43,907 nt of DNA from a bacterium. Its GTDB lineage: Bacteria; Patescibacteriota; Dojkabacteria; B142; OLB20. Shown piece by piece: positions 1 to 8,765 of the stretch. The notes beneath the pieces are model-generated. The model did no database searches and had not been told where the DNA came from. It saw only the letters and a list, made by a program, of their open reading frames with translations. Numbering within the stretch: position 1 is the first letter of the stretch; the number at the start of each line of letters is the position of its first letter. The translations under genes and the position numbers were made by a program. The stretch covers positions 1 through 43,907 of the forward strand of contig JAKQLP010000077.1 in NCBI GenBank assembly GCA_029567095.1. Reading direction: 5' to 3'.

Positions 1-251
1 ATTAATAATAAAGTATAAAAGTTACTTAAATATTACTGAAAAAGTAGGTAAATAGTTATATAAAGTTATAAGCAATTATTATAAAGCACTGTATTAAAAT
101 TTAATTATCATTAATTTAACAGGTGTGAAACGTTTATATATAAGATATTATCACAATTTTGTATAAATATATTATCTAATTAAAATTAAAAACATTAATA
201 CATACTATTCAATATTAATTATTTTTATTATATCTAATTTTTGGCCTAGAA
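1..251. other. Non-coding AT-rich stretch
   Basis: This stretch lies downstream of cca. It is very AT-rich, with no convincing ORF, tRNA or GC-rich hairpin on either strand. I see nothing assignable in it; it may hold the 3' UTR of cca or the upstream region of a gene outside the window. Confidence 0.5.
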
Positions 252-1703
252 TTATTTACGCAAATTCCTAGTTAAATCTAATAGTATTTCCTTTTTATTC
301 AATTTTGGATCGTCAATAACCCTCTGTAATAGAATTTCTAATGTTTTTCCTACTTCTGGTCCTGGTTTTACACCAATTTCTATTAAATCGAAGCCATCAA
401 TATCAAGATCTGTAATTTTTAAGACCATATCCTTAGCTTTAATACTTGCGATACGTTTTTGTAACGCTTCAATTTCTATATTATTAAATAGAGATTTACT
501 ATTTGACGTAGCATCTGCTATCCTTAATCGAAATAAATCATCAACATTTTCTTCACCTACGCTTCTAATAAATCTTCTTACAGCACCATCACTCCATCCC
601 CCTATGTTTATTTCTTCATCTTTTTCAATTTCACTGATCTGCTTATCCTTTCTCCATTGTGCTGAAGGATAATAGAACATATGATGTTTAATTAAATTTG
701 TTATTCTTTTTATCTCCTGATTTGAATATTTCATTCTAGTCAATATTTCTTTTACCATATCCGCTCCTACTTGATCGTGTCCATAGAAATGAACTCTCCC
801 ATCTTCACCTACTGATTTAGTTCTTGCTTTACCAATATCATGAAATAATGCCGCTAATTTTACTGTATCTTCTGCTTTATCAAGCACTTTTAATGAATGA
901 GTATAAACATCATCTTCGTGATATTCGGGCTGAAATATTCCAATGCACTCAATTAATTCTGGAATAAACAATTCCAATAATCCGCTTTTAAGCATTAAAT
1001 TTATTCCCCTAGAAGGCTTTGCAGAATGGAAGAGCATTTTATTGAATTCATCCCTAATCCTTTCCATTGATATCATTTTTGCAACATTTAGGCTCTGTTT
1101 AATCGCCTCAAAAGTTTGTACATCAAGGGTAAATTGCAATTCAGAAGCCATTCTGCAAGCTTTATATGCTCTTAAGCCATCTTCAGTAAATCTCTCCAAT
1201 GGATCTCTAACAGCCCTTACAATCCTTTTGTCTAAATCTGCCATACCATCAAAAGGATCGATTAATATTTCCTCTTGGATTGTCGAGATCTCCCCTATCT
1301 TGGTAAGGTCTATAGCCATAGCGTTAATTGTAAAATCCCTTCTAGATAAATCATCAATTATATCTGATGTAAATTCTACGCTTGCCGGCCATCTTCCATT
1401 GTAATAATTCTCTTCTTTCCTAAAAGTTGTGACTTCTACATCAAACCTTTCATAGGATTCATCCTCCATAACTACTAGTACAGTACCAAATCTAGCATTA
1501 GTGGTTATGCATCTTGGGAATATAGCTTCCATTTGCTCTGGTAAAGCATTTGTTGCAATATCATAATCCTTGGGGGCTTTATTTAAGATCAAATCCCTCA
1601 CTGCCCCACCAACCAGATAGGACTTGAAACCGTTATCTTTTAAAATATCACTAACGTTGAATACATATTGAGGTATCTTTTTTGATAAATCCTTAGGTAT
1701 CAT
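252..1703 (-). CDS. cca: CCA tRNA nucleotidyltransferase with HD domain
   Basis: This class II nucleotidyltransferase adds or repairs the 3' CCA of tRNAs. The N-terminal pol-beta fold shows LVGGAVRD (30-37), the metal-binding pair D46/D48 in DYDIATNA, and RRDFTINAMA (121-130). A C-terminal HD phosphohydrolase-type domain has the H288/D289 pair inside LFHDIGK. At 483 residues it is a full-length HD-containing member. It starts with ATG without an SD. It lies 88 nt downstream of recR and probably has its own -10 (TATAAT at 1730-1725). Its activity is needed here, because four of the six tRNA genes in the window do not encode CCA. A poly(A) polymerase is the main alternative, but the HD domain favours CCA addition. 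Confidence 0.93.
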   Translation of the reverse strand: MIPKDLSKKIPQYVFNVSDILKDNGFKSYLVGGAVRDLILNKAPKDYDIATNALPEQMEAIFPRCITTNARFGTVLVVMEDESYERFDVEVTTFRKEENYYNGRWPASVEFTSDIIDDLSRRDFTINAMAIDLTKIGEISTIQEEILIDPFDGMADLDKRIVRAVRDPLERFTEDGLRAYKACRMASELQFTLDVQTFEAIKQSLNVAKMISMERIRDEFNKMLFHSAKPSRGINLMLKSGLLELFIPELIECIGIFQPEYHEDDVYTHSLKVLDKAEDTVKLAALFHDIGKARTKSVGEDGRVHFYGHDQVGADMVKEILTRMKYSNQEIKRITNLIKHHMFYYPSAQWRKDKQISEIEKDEEINIGGWSDGAVRRFIRSVGEENVDDLFRLRIADATSNSKSLFNNIEIEALQKRIASIKAKDMVLKITDLDIDGFDLIEIGVKPGPEVGKTLEILLQRVIDDPKLNKKEILLDLTRNLRK

Positions 1704-1724
1704 GCTAAAAAATGTACATAGGAT

Positions 1725-1730
1725 ATTATA
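1725..1730 (-). promoter_or_regulatory. Probable cca promoter (-10)
   Basis: A perfect TATAAT lies on the minus strand about 22 nt before the cca ATG, which would give a 5' UTR of about 15 nt. The -35 region is weak (ATATAC-like). Confidence 0.4.
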
Positions 1731-1791
1731 CCCTTTTTTAAATCAGTGTATATAAGTGGGGGTACAAATAAAATTTCCGTGAAACAATTTA

Positions 1792-2406
1792 TTAATATTC
1801 TACTCTGCCTTGAAGAGATTTTAGAAGTGTTACTTTGTCTGCATAATCTAAATCGGCACCGGTTGGTAGACCTCTAGCGATTCTGGAAATCCTTAAACCC
1901 TCTAGAGACAACTTCAAGAGCTCCCCTTTTATATAAGAAGCCGTAGCCTCCCCTTCCAGATTAGGATTCATCGCCAAAATCATCTCACCGATACCTCCCT
2001 TACTATCCTTCACCCTCTTGATCAACATACCCGAAGTCAAGTCATCAGGCCCAATCCCCTGTATAGGAGCAATCACTCCACCAAGAACATGGTATAAACC
2101 GTGATAATCACCCATACTTTCAAAAGCGAAAAGATCTAATACGTCCTCAACCACCATAATTTTATCCCCTTCCCTACTCTCATCCTTACAAATAGAACAA
2201 AGATCATCTTCGGCAAGGTTAAAGCATCTAGTGCAAAATCTCACTTTTGATTTCAAATCACTCAAAGTTTGAGCAAAATCAACCACGAAGGAATCTGAAG
2301 AATGTAACAAATATAGAACCAGTCGAGAAGCCGTCTTAGGGCCGATCCCTGGAAGTCTTACGAAGTGGTCAATTAATTTTTGAACATTTTTCGGTAGAGA
2401 GTGCAC
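1792..2406 (-). CDS. recR: Recombination mediator RecR
   Basis: RecR loads RecA at gaps together with RecO/RecF. The sequence shows the helix-hairpin-helix LPGIGPKTASRL (18-29), a C4 zinc finger (C58, C61, C70, C73) and a Toprim domain opening with VVED near residue 85. At 204 residues it has the usual family length. It starts at a GTG codon, 7 nt after the ybaB stop, and completes the widely conserved dnaX-ybaB-recR operon. Confidence 0.95.
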   Translation of the reverse strand: MHSLPKNVQKLIDHFVRLPGIGPKTASRLVLYLLHSSDSFVVDFAQTLSDLKSKVRFCTRCFNLAEDDLCSICKDESREGDKIMVVEDVLDLFAFESMGDYHGLYHVLGGVIAPIQGIGPDDLTSGMLIKRVKDSKGGIGEMILAMNPNLEGEATASYIKGELLKLSLEGLRISRIARGLPTGADLDYADKVTLLKSLQGRVEY

Positions 2407-2413
2407 AATTTGC

Positions 2414-2719
2414 TTAAGAAGCTCCTAACATACTTTTAATTTGAGATACATCCATATCCTTGGCCATCTCCTTCTGTAATCTCTTTTGGGCATCTTTTAC
2501 AGCTTGAATAAATGCTTTAATTAACTCCTTTTTATTTTCGACACTCATTAGCTCATCATCAATTTCTATGCTTTCTATCTCCTGAAGCCCATTCATCTTG
2601 ATCTTAACATCCTCATCATCTGAATAGCCTTCGACCATAATCTGCTTCATCTTCTTCTGCATCTCTTTTGCTTCTTTTTGTAGTTTATATAAATCTTTAA
2701 TCTGATCGAACATTCCCAT
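2414..2719 (-). CDS. ybaB: YbaB/EbfC nucleoid-associated protein
   Basis: A 101-residue YbaB/EbfC DNA-binding protein. It has the helical N-terminus rich in Lys, Gln and Met (about 8-30), a central beta region with the family-like pattern GLQEIESIEID, and a helical C-terminus. Family members form dimers that bind DNA without much sequence specificity. The position between dnaX (17 nt gap) and recR (7 nt gap) is diagnostic. Confidence 0.92.
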   Translation of the reverse strand: MGMFDQIKDLYKLQKEAKEMQKKMKQIMVEGYSDDEDVKIKMNGLQEIESIEIDDELMSVENKKELIKAFIQAVKDAQKRLQKEMAKDMDVSQIKSMLGAS

Positions 2720-2736
2720 TTGAATAATATTAAAAA

Positions 2737-4224
2737 TTAAGAAAAAAATTCTTCTACTAATTTCGAATTGGATTTATCTTCTTTGTCTTTACCCTTTGCT
2801 ACTTCAATTACACATTTATAGTCCACATCAAAGCCACAATTCTCGATGAACAATCCAGATAATATCTTCCTAGTTTCCTTACTCTCGAGCCTTTTCTTAT
2901 GAAAGGTCGATCCTACCTTAAATACTATTACACCAGCATCTAGATCTGCCTCCAGTTGAACCTTAGCTAGTATAGCCGTTAAAAAATGATTGTATTTCTT
3001 TGCAGCATTTAATATCGATTTCCAATGCTCGTTAAGAACAGCAACTTGCTTTTCAGCATCCTGATTCACATTATTATTGGATTGTTTTTCCTGCTTTGGC
3101 ATATTACTAATGGGTTCGACAAACTCATCCTTGACTTTTTCCACCATCTTTACTATTGGCTTCTCTTTTAGACCTGAGCTTCTTGTTATTGGTTTATCTA
3201 AAGTCAAATTGGTTATAGCCACCTCTATAGATAAAATCGGAATTAAACTAGTACGCATCTCGATAGAGGCAGTATTAAATTCTTTAACAATTTTCAAATA
3301 TTTTTTAATATTCTCGCTATTACCAGCAGTTTTTATCTCAGACATCATTTGTAATCTGACCTCTTCTAAGATCTCCTTAATAAAATAGGACAAATTAACT
3401 CCTCCCTCTTCAACTCTAGCTAGTATCTCGAACGACTTTTCCCTATCACCTTTTAATAAAAGTTCAATGAAAGATTTAACTAAATCTTGGCTTGCAAGAC
3501 CTAAAATATTCTCTACATCACCTTGCGCAATCTCTTGTTCGAAGTTCAAACCCGATATTACTTTTTCCAAAACTGTTTCAGCATCTCTAAAGCTACCCCG
3601 GCCAGCTTTAACAATAATCTCAAGTGCTGCGGGCGCAATTGTTCTCTTTTCGCTTTCAATTATTTTTTTAAGCTTCTTTAATAAAGCATTTTCATCTGCT
3701 AGTTTGAAATCAAATCTTTGAGTTCGAGATATTATTGTTAATGGTATTTTTTGAGGCTCAGTAGTGGCTAGAATGAACAAAACTTTCTGAGGTGGCTCTT
3801 CAATTGTCTTTAATAAAGCATTGAAGGCAGGCTCAGTTAACATATGAACTTCATCGATGATGTAAACCTTATGCTTTCCCTCCACTGGCAGAAACCCGAC
3901 ATTATTCTTTAATTCCCTAATCTCATCGATGCCTCTATTTGAAGCAGCATCAATTTCAATCAGGTCTAAAAAATTGCCTTTATTGATTGCTTTACAATTA
4001 TGACATTTATTACAAGGTTCTCCGTCTTTAAGCTCCAAACAATTAACTGCTTTCGCAAGAATTCTGGCCATACTAGTTTTACCAGTGCCTCTAGGACCGG
4101 AAAATAAATAGGCATGGGATATCTTTCCATCATGAACAGCCTGCTTGAGTACAGATACTACATGATCCTGCCCAATAATTTGAGAAAAATTTTTAGCTCT
4201 ATACTTACGATAAACTGTAAGCAT
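2737..4224 (-). CDS. dnaX: DNA polymerase III gamma/tau subunit
   Basis: This is the clamp-loader ATPase of the replisome. Walker A is GPRGTGKT (43-50), the zinc-binding cysteines are C62, C71, C74 and C77, Walker B is IIDEVH (122-127), and sensor and arginine-finger elements appear in TTEPQKIPLTIISRTQRF. At 495 residues it is a short form: the tail after about residue 350 is charged and short, so a long tau-type region that binds polymerase and helicase is not obvious. It is co-directional with rpsU upstream (27 nt gap). The start has only a weak AAGGG. Confidence 0.95.
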   Translation of the reverse strand: MLTVYRKYRAKNFSQIIGQDHVVSVLKQAVHDGKISHAYLFSGPRGTGKTSMARILAKAVNCLELKDGEPCNKCHNCKAINKGNFLDLIEIDAASNRGIDEIRELKNNVGFLPVEGKHKVYIIDEVHMLTEPAFNALLKTIEEPPQKVLFILATTEPQKIPLTIISRTQRFDFKLADENALLKKLKKIIESEKRTIAPAALEIIVKAGRGSFRDAETVLEKVISGLNFEQEIAQGDVENILGLASQDLVKSFIELLLKGDREKSFEILARVEEGGVNLSYFIKEILEEVRLQMMSEIKTAGNSENIKKYLKIVKEFNTASIEMRTSLIPILSIEVAITNLTLDKPITRSSGLKEKPIVKMVEKVKDEFVEPISNMPKQEKQSNNNVNQDAEKQVAVLNEHWKSILNAAKKYNHFLTAILAKVQLEADLDAGVIVFKVGSTFHKKRLESKETRKILSGLFIENCGFDVDYKCVIEVAKGKDKEDKSNSKLVEEFFS

Positions 4225-4251
4225 TTCCCTTTGAAAAGTCAGAAACAGAAA

Positions 4252-4488
4252 TTATCTATAGTAAATTTGCAAAAAAGTTTTGTTTTTGCCTTCTAGTCTG
4301 CGTTTTGCAGTTCTTCTTCTGCGTTTCATCTTGCTCCAGACCTTATTAGCTTCATGTTTAATAGCCGTTGGTTTTACACGGTATCTGATCTTTTGTAAGA
4401 CCTTAGGAACATCTTCCCTATTGGCTTCACGCCATAACATTTTTAAAGCCTGGTCTATAGGCATATCATTGTGAACTATTACTGCCAT
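4252..4488 (-). CDS. rpsU: 30S ribosomal protein bS21
   Basis: A 78-residue bS21 with the family opening (an AVIVHNDMPIDQALKML-like pattern) and a very basic tail with a run of arginines (KRRRRTAKRR). bS21 sits near the 3' end of 16S rRNA, close to the anti-SD. It heads the rpsU-dnaX-ybaB-recR unit. It has by far the strongest SD in the window (see the separate entry), which may reflect feedback control. Confidence 0.93.
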   Translation of the reverse strand: MAVIVHNDMPIDQALKMLWREANREDVPKVLQKIRYRVKPTAIKHEANKVWSKMKRRRRTAKRRLEGKNKTFLQIYYR

Positions 4489-4495
4489 TTGAAAA

Positions 4496-4504
4496 CACCT
4501 CCTT
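4496..4504 (-). promoter_or_regulatory. Extended Shine-Dalgarno of rpsU
   Basis: On the minus strand AAGGAGGTG lies 7 nt before the rpsU ATG, fully complementary to a canonical anti-SD. Nearly every other start in this window lacks an SD, so this ribosome binding site is exceptional here. Confidence 0.9.
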
Positions 4505-4532
4505 AAAGTGTTGTGTGAATTTTGAACTAGAA

Positions 4533-4541
4533 ATTATATCA
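4533..4541 (-). promoter_or_regulatory. Extended -10 promoter of rpsU
   Basis: TGATATAAT on the minus strand is an extended -10. It predicts a start near 4526 and a 5' UTR of about 38 nt containing the strong SD. The same 9-mer occurs before rpsB, secE, tRNA-Arg and rpsA. Confidence 0.65.
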
Positions 4542-4566
4542 GAAGATATTATTAAATCCAATAGAA

Positions 4567-6186
4567 CTACGGCCCAATAATTTCAGTAAAAAGGTCCCCT
4601 ATCCTTTGAATAAAATTAAACTGCCATACATCTTTGAATATTACTAATACCGAAAGGACTATCAATCCATAGAAGGCAACCGTAGCAATTCTCTCCTGCA
4701 CATTATCTGATATCTTCCGTCCTCGGACCTTCTCTAAGATCAGGAAAAAAATATGACCACCATCAAAAAGAGGTATGGGTAAAAAATTCATTATTGCCAA
4801 ACTAAGACTTACCAGAGCTGTCAAATTGATAATATTTACAAAATCATCAACTTTAACAAGGTTATATACAAAATCACTAACTCCTACTATACTACTCACT
4901 CCCGAAGAGACAGGCTCTATGCTTCTTTGAGCTAAGGACTGTTTTACCAGCTCAAACAGTCCACTAAAATTGTAAACAGTCATATTTATTGAATGATTAA
5001 TACCACTAAAGATCTTATTACCAGAGTAATCAAGTCTTAATAAGGCATCTGGGAAGGAATCAAAGTAATAATAAGATATACCTAATAAAACTTTACCCTC
5101 CTGATCTTTATTTAAATATGCTTCAGCGAGTACCTCTTTTAATGCGCTATTAACAAATTTAATATTTACAAAGTTATCAGCATTATCATTCAATAATTTA
5201 CTTAAATCAGTAGCGCTAGTGAGCTCTTGTCCGGCTATTTCAATAATGAAATCGCCAGGTTCAAGACCAATACGCTCAGCCAAACTGTTTTCGTTGACTA
5301 CGGTAACATAGGGCTTATCTTGAAGGTCTGAATCAAAGTTGCTTTTTATACCATCTCCATTTAAGATCAATTTGGCATCGACGTAATAATATCCAGATTC
5401 GGTCAGTTTTTGTAAACCCAGATCTACCGGTATATTAGGATTATTTGCTATGTACTCCTTAAAACTTTCCTCGGAATTTACCAATTGTCCGTTAAGCTTT
5501 ATGACTAAACTGTCTGAATAAAGAGTATTGTCGGTTCCATCCACAAAACTTAGATAAGGTGGATTAGTTACCTCAACCCCCCAAAAGTTTGGGGTACCAA
5601 TTTTTCGGATATCGGTATAAAACCCAGTTAATAGAAAGAAAATGTAAAAAAGTACAACAGCTAGTATCATATTCATTACTACGCCTGCAGATATTACCAA
5701 GGCCCTTTTCCCTATACTGACATTATCAAAATTTCCTGGATGATTAGGAATGTAATCGTAAATCAGATAATTCTGTAATTTATGATATTCTACATCGCTG
5801 AGCTCTTTACTCATTCTATGTCCGAATTTTTCGATCCTGTAATAACTCGCTTTTTGGGGGTCTAGATTATTCTTTTTAAGAAGTTCTAAGGCAAATTCCT
5901 TGTCAGTCCTATCATATTTCTTTTTTGTATATCTAAGAAAACTACTGCCGTCTTGGTCTCCTAACATTTTTACATAACCCCCTAAGGGTATCAGATTTAT
6001 ACGATAATCTGTTCCTTTATATCTTTTCTTCCAAATGGCTCTTCCAAATCCAAAAGCAAATTCTTGAACTACAACTCCAACTTTTTTAGCGGCATAAAAA
6101 TGCCCTAACTCATGTATAAATACAACTAAGCCAATTAGGAAAATGAATATAACACCAGAAAGAATAATGTTTAGAATAACTTCCAT
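4567..6186 (-). CDS. rseP: RseP-type site-2 intramembrane metalloprotease
   Basis: A membrane zinc protease that cleaves transmembrane substrates such as anti-sigma factors or signal peptides. HELGH (25-29) lies in the first membrane helix; a central PDZ domain runs about 280-345; the second catalytic motif NFLPIPLFDGG sits near residue 467 in a late helix. At 539 residues it is longer than usual: about 70 charged residues (82-155) are inserted between the first catalytic helix and the helix beginning GKRALVISAG. It is the last gene of rpsB-tsf-frr-rseP, 54 nt after frr. The start ATG has no SD. Confidence 0.93.
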   Translation of the reverse strand: MEVILNIILSGVIFIFLIGLVVFIHELGHFYAAKKVGVVVQEFAFGFGRAIWKKRYKGTDYRINLIPLGGYVKMLGDQDGSSFLRYTKKKYDRTDKEFALELLKKNNLDPQKASYYRIEKFGHRMSKELSDVEYHKLQNYLIYDYIPNHPGNFDNVSIGKRALVISAGVVMNMILAVVLFYIFFLLTGFYTDIRKIGTPNFWGVEVTNPPYLSFVDGTDNTLYSDSLVIKLNGQLVNSEESFKEYIANNPNIPVDLGLQKLTESGYYYVDAKLILNGDGIKSNFDSDLQDKPYVTVVNENSLAERIGLEPGDFIIEIAGQELTSATDLSKLLNDNADNFVNIKFVNSALKEVLAEAYLNKDQEGKVLLGISYYYFDSFPDALLRLDYSGNKIFSGINHSINMTVYNFSGLFELVKQSLAQRSIEPVSSGVSSIVGVSDFVYNLVKVDDFVNIINLTALVSLSLAIMNFLPIPLFDGGHIFFLILEKVRGRKISDNVQERIATVAFYGLIVLSVLVIFKDVWQFNFIQRIGDLFTEIIGP

Positions 6187-6240
6187 ATGGAGATAAATAA
6201 TCTATCTACTTTATCACATACAAGAATATAAATGCAGTAA

Positions 6241-6795
6241 TTACACGGACATTAATTCTTTTTCTTTCTCTTTCACAGTCTTTTCAATTAATTGATTTGC
6301 TGAATCGACCTTCTTTTGTACCTCTTTTTGTAATCGCACCATTTCATCTTCACCAATTAGGCCCTGTTTTTTATCATCCTCTATGGTCTCCATTAAATCC
6401 TTTCGAATTTGCCTGATAACCACTTTCGCCTCTTCAGCTTTTGTATGGAGGACTTTTACAAATTCCAACCGTCTCTCTTCTGTTAAAGGAGGAATAGGTA
6501 ATTTAATAATATCTTTATCTTGATTGGGATTGATTCCCAACTCACTTGCTTGAACTGCTTTAATAATAGCTGGAATATTGTTCTTGTCCCAAGGACTTAT
6601 GGTTATTAACGTCGGATCTACCATAGCAATTCCTGCTATCTGATTTAAAGGCATGGATTGACCATAGACTTCAGCTCTGATCCCTTCAATCATTTGCATT
6701 GCTCCCCTACCGACTCGTAATGAACTTAGATTGTTCTTGAAATGTTCAGTAGCTTCATCAAACTTAACATCAGCCTCGGAGAAAGGTATCCTCAT
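6241..6795 (-). CDS. frr: Ribosome recycling factor
   Basis: RRF splits post-termination ribosomes together with EF-G. The 184-residue length, the LRVGRGAMQMIEGI segment (26-39) and the PPLTEERR motif (102-109) are typical, and the C-terminus is a long charged helix. It follows tsf by 22 nt, with no pyrH between them as in many bacteria. There is no SD. Confidence 0.96.
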   Translation of the reverse strand: MRIPFSEADVKFDEATEHFKNNLSSLRVGRGAMQMIEGIRAEVYGQSMPLNQIAGIAMVDPTLITISPWDKNNIPAIIKAVQASELGINPNQDKDIIKLPIPPLTEERRLEFVKVLHTKAEEAKVVIRQIRKDLMETIEDDKKQGLIGEDEMVRLQKEVQKKVDSANQLIEKTVKEKEKELMSV

Positions 6796-6817
6796 TAATG
6801 ATTGATTAAGAAATAAA

Positions 6818-7429
6818 TTATAAGTTACAGCTTACTGCTGAACCGGCTAATTTAAACCTACAGAATCTACCAATTTCGATCTTCTCACCTAAAACAGCAA
6901 CATAGTCATTTATCAAATCCTTTATCTTCTTGGATTCATCCTTGAAGTATGGTTGTTCTAACAAAACGAAATCGAGGTAATATTTTTGCAATTTACCTTC
7001 AATGATTTTCTCCCTAACTTGTTGTGGCTTTTTAGGATCAATATCTTTTATTGCTAAATCCTTCTCTCTCTCCATTACCTCAGCAGGAATATTTTCTATA
7101 GCAATGTATTCAGGATTATTTGCTGCAATTTGTAAAGCTATCTCATGAGCCAACTCCTGAAATTTCTCACTCTTAGCAGCAAAGTCGGTTTCAGAGTTTA
7201 ATTCTAAAAGCACACCTAGACTTCCATTACCATGTATATATGAAACAATTAAGCCATTAGCTGCTCTTTTTTCTGCTCTTTTTAATGCTTTAGCTAAGCC
7301 TTTCTCTCTCAAAAAGATTAACGCCTTCTCCGGATCTCCATCATACTTTTCCAATGCCTGTTTAACCACTGTAATTCCAGCACCGGTTTTATTTCTTAGA
7401 TCCTTAATCATTTCAAGTGTAATTTTCAT
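6818..7429 (-). CDS. tsf: Translation elongation factor Ts
   Basis: EF-Ts recharges EF-Tu with GTP. An N-terminal UBA-like domain covers 1-45 (LRNKTGAGI). The catalytic segment TDFAA (81-85) matches the family's TDFVA and is followed by the core domain. At 203 residues it is a short form, with one reduced dimerisation subdomain compared with about 280 residues in E. coli. It lies 27 nt downstream of rpsB. Confidence 0.95.
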   Translation of the reverse strand: MKITLEMIKDLRNKTGAGITVVKQALEKYDGDPEKALIFLREKGLAKALKRAEKRAANGLIVSYIHGNGSLGVLLELNSETDFAAKSEKFQELAHEIALQIAANNPEYIAIENIPAEVMEREKDLAIKDIDPKKPQQVREKIIEGKLQKYYLDFVLLEQPYFKDESKKIKDLINDYVAVLGEKIEIGRFCRFKLAGSAVSCNL

Positions 7430-7456
7430 TTTAGTAATCCAATAATTTAATAAGAT

Positions 7457-8473
7457 TTATTTTACCTTTTTAACAGACTTCTTTGAAGCTGGTTTTTTTG
7501 TTGATTTAGCTACTTTAGTTTCTTTAGCTTCAACAGCATCACTTTTTTGGCCCTTAGCAGCCTCCTCCTTCACTAACTCTAAAATTCCTTTTTGAGCTAG
7601 GTTCTTTTTACTAGGTCTTGGTTTTGCTTTGACAACAGGCTCACTCTTTTGGGTATCTGAAAGTGCGACTTTTTCTTCAACAGCATCAACCTCAGCTTCT
7701 TTTTTAATTATCTGAATCTCCTGATTGGAATAATCCTTGAATACATGCTTGACACCTCTTCCACCATTCCCAATTTTAATAGCATTTGAAAGCACACCTA
7801 AAATCAAATCTAGAGATTTAAGAGCATCATCATTGGAGGGGATTACATAATCTACTAAATCCGGATCTGAGTTTGTATCTACCATTGAAATGATGGGAAC
7901 ATTTACCGCCTTTGCTTCCAGAACAGCCCCTTTCTCATAATGACAATCAACAACAATTACCGCAGAAGGAAATCTGTCCATCGTCTTAACACCTTTATAT
8001 ATTCTGTTCATTCTCTCCCACTCTTTCTTCAGCTGATTAATTTCAAATTTAGTTCTATTTACAACACCTTTCTCAAACTCTTGTTCTATTTCATTAAATC
8101 TAGCTAAGGACTTCTTTACCATTTTGAAATTTGTAAGAAGACCACCCAGCCATCTGTACGTAACAAAATATGAGCCCGATTCAACAGCATACTTCTCTAC
8201 GATTTCCCTGGCTTGCCTTTTGGTTGCTATAAATAATATTGGGCCTCTTTTTGCAGCTTCAGTCAAAAACTTAGCAGCTTCTTCCAGCATGGGAATTGTT
8301 TTCTGGACGTCAATAATATGGATCTTGTTCTTAACGCCATAGATATATGGCTTCATTTTGGGATTCCATCTGACGGTTTCGTGTCCAAACTGAACTCCGG
8401 CTTTTAATAAATCTTTAATCTCTGGGATAGTGACCTCTTGAGGCACTAAATTATTTGAAGTTTTTTCTTCCAT
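7457..8473 (-). CDS. rpsB: 30S ribosomal protein uS2
   Basis: Small-subunit protein uS2. The family segments GVQFGHETVRWNPKMKPYIYG (about 26-46) and NVPIISMVDTNSDPDLVDYVIP (about 191-212) are clear. At 338 residues it carries an extension of about 90 residues rich in Lys, Ala and Glu after the core, likely disordered and RNA-contacting. It is the first gene of the rpsB-tsf-frr-rseP operon. It has a genuine SD, AAAGGAG (8486-8480), 6 nt before the ATG, which is rare in this window. Confidence 0.95.
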   Translation of the reverse strand: MEEKTSNNLVPQEVTIPEIKDLLKAGVQFGHETVRWNPKMKPYIYGVKNKIHIIDVQKTIPMLEEAAKFLTEAAKRGPILFIATKRQAREIVEKYAVESGSYFVTYRWLGGLLTNFKMVKKSLARFNEIEQEFEKGVVNRTKFEINQLKKEWERMNRIYKGVKTMDRFPSAVIVVDCHYEKGAVLEAKAVNVPIISMVDTNSDPDLVDYVIPSNDDALKSLDLILGVLSNAIKIGNGGRGVKHVFKDYSNQEIQIIKKEAEVDAVEEKVALSDTQKSEPVVKAKPRPSKKNLAQKGILELVKEEAAKGQKSDAVEAKETKVAKSTKKPASKKSVKKVK

Positions 8474-8765
8474 GTTATTCTCCTTTATACCTCCACCCTT
8501 TCAGCTCTTTATGAGCAAGGATAAATTAAAATGGGTGTGTGAATTTTCGATATTATATCATATTTCCAATCAAATTGAAGAGCCGGCATTAAATATCGTA
8601 TCAATACAACAACGCCAACACCCATTCATTCGTTCGTCAATTATCAAATTTATTAAACAATGCCGTCGGACATATTGATGATAGGCCGCAAAACAATCAC
8701 CAATTTTTCAATATAGCGCCATATTATTATTTACAAAAGTGGGAAAATACAAAAAAGCTGCGAGA
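8474..8765 (-). promoter_or_regulatory. rpsB promoter and leader region
   Basis: This gap between topA and rpsB holds an extended -10, TGATATAAT (8560-8552, minus), giving a UTR of about 70 nt. It also holds nested inverted repeats: 8531-8538 with 8618-8625 (ATGGGTGT/ACACCCAT), 8548-8554 with 8592-8598 (CGATATT/AATATCG), and a competing 8584-8590 with 8659-8665 (CGGCATT/AATGCCG). No ORF or clear topA terminator is visible. Confidence 0.5.
8480..8486 (-). promoter_or_regulatory. Shine-Dalgarno of rpsB
   Basis: AAAGGAG lies 6 nt upstream of the rpsB ATG, with a second GGAGGT (8494-8489) just above it. Apart from rpsU this is the only convincing SD I found. Confidence 0.8.

Noticed and set aside
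4512-8547. Shared 12-mer TGTGTGAATTTT upstream of rpsU (4512-4523) and rpsB (8536-8547)
   Set aside because: It sits at different distances from the two -10 elements and would be partly outside the rpsB transcript, so chance is likely.
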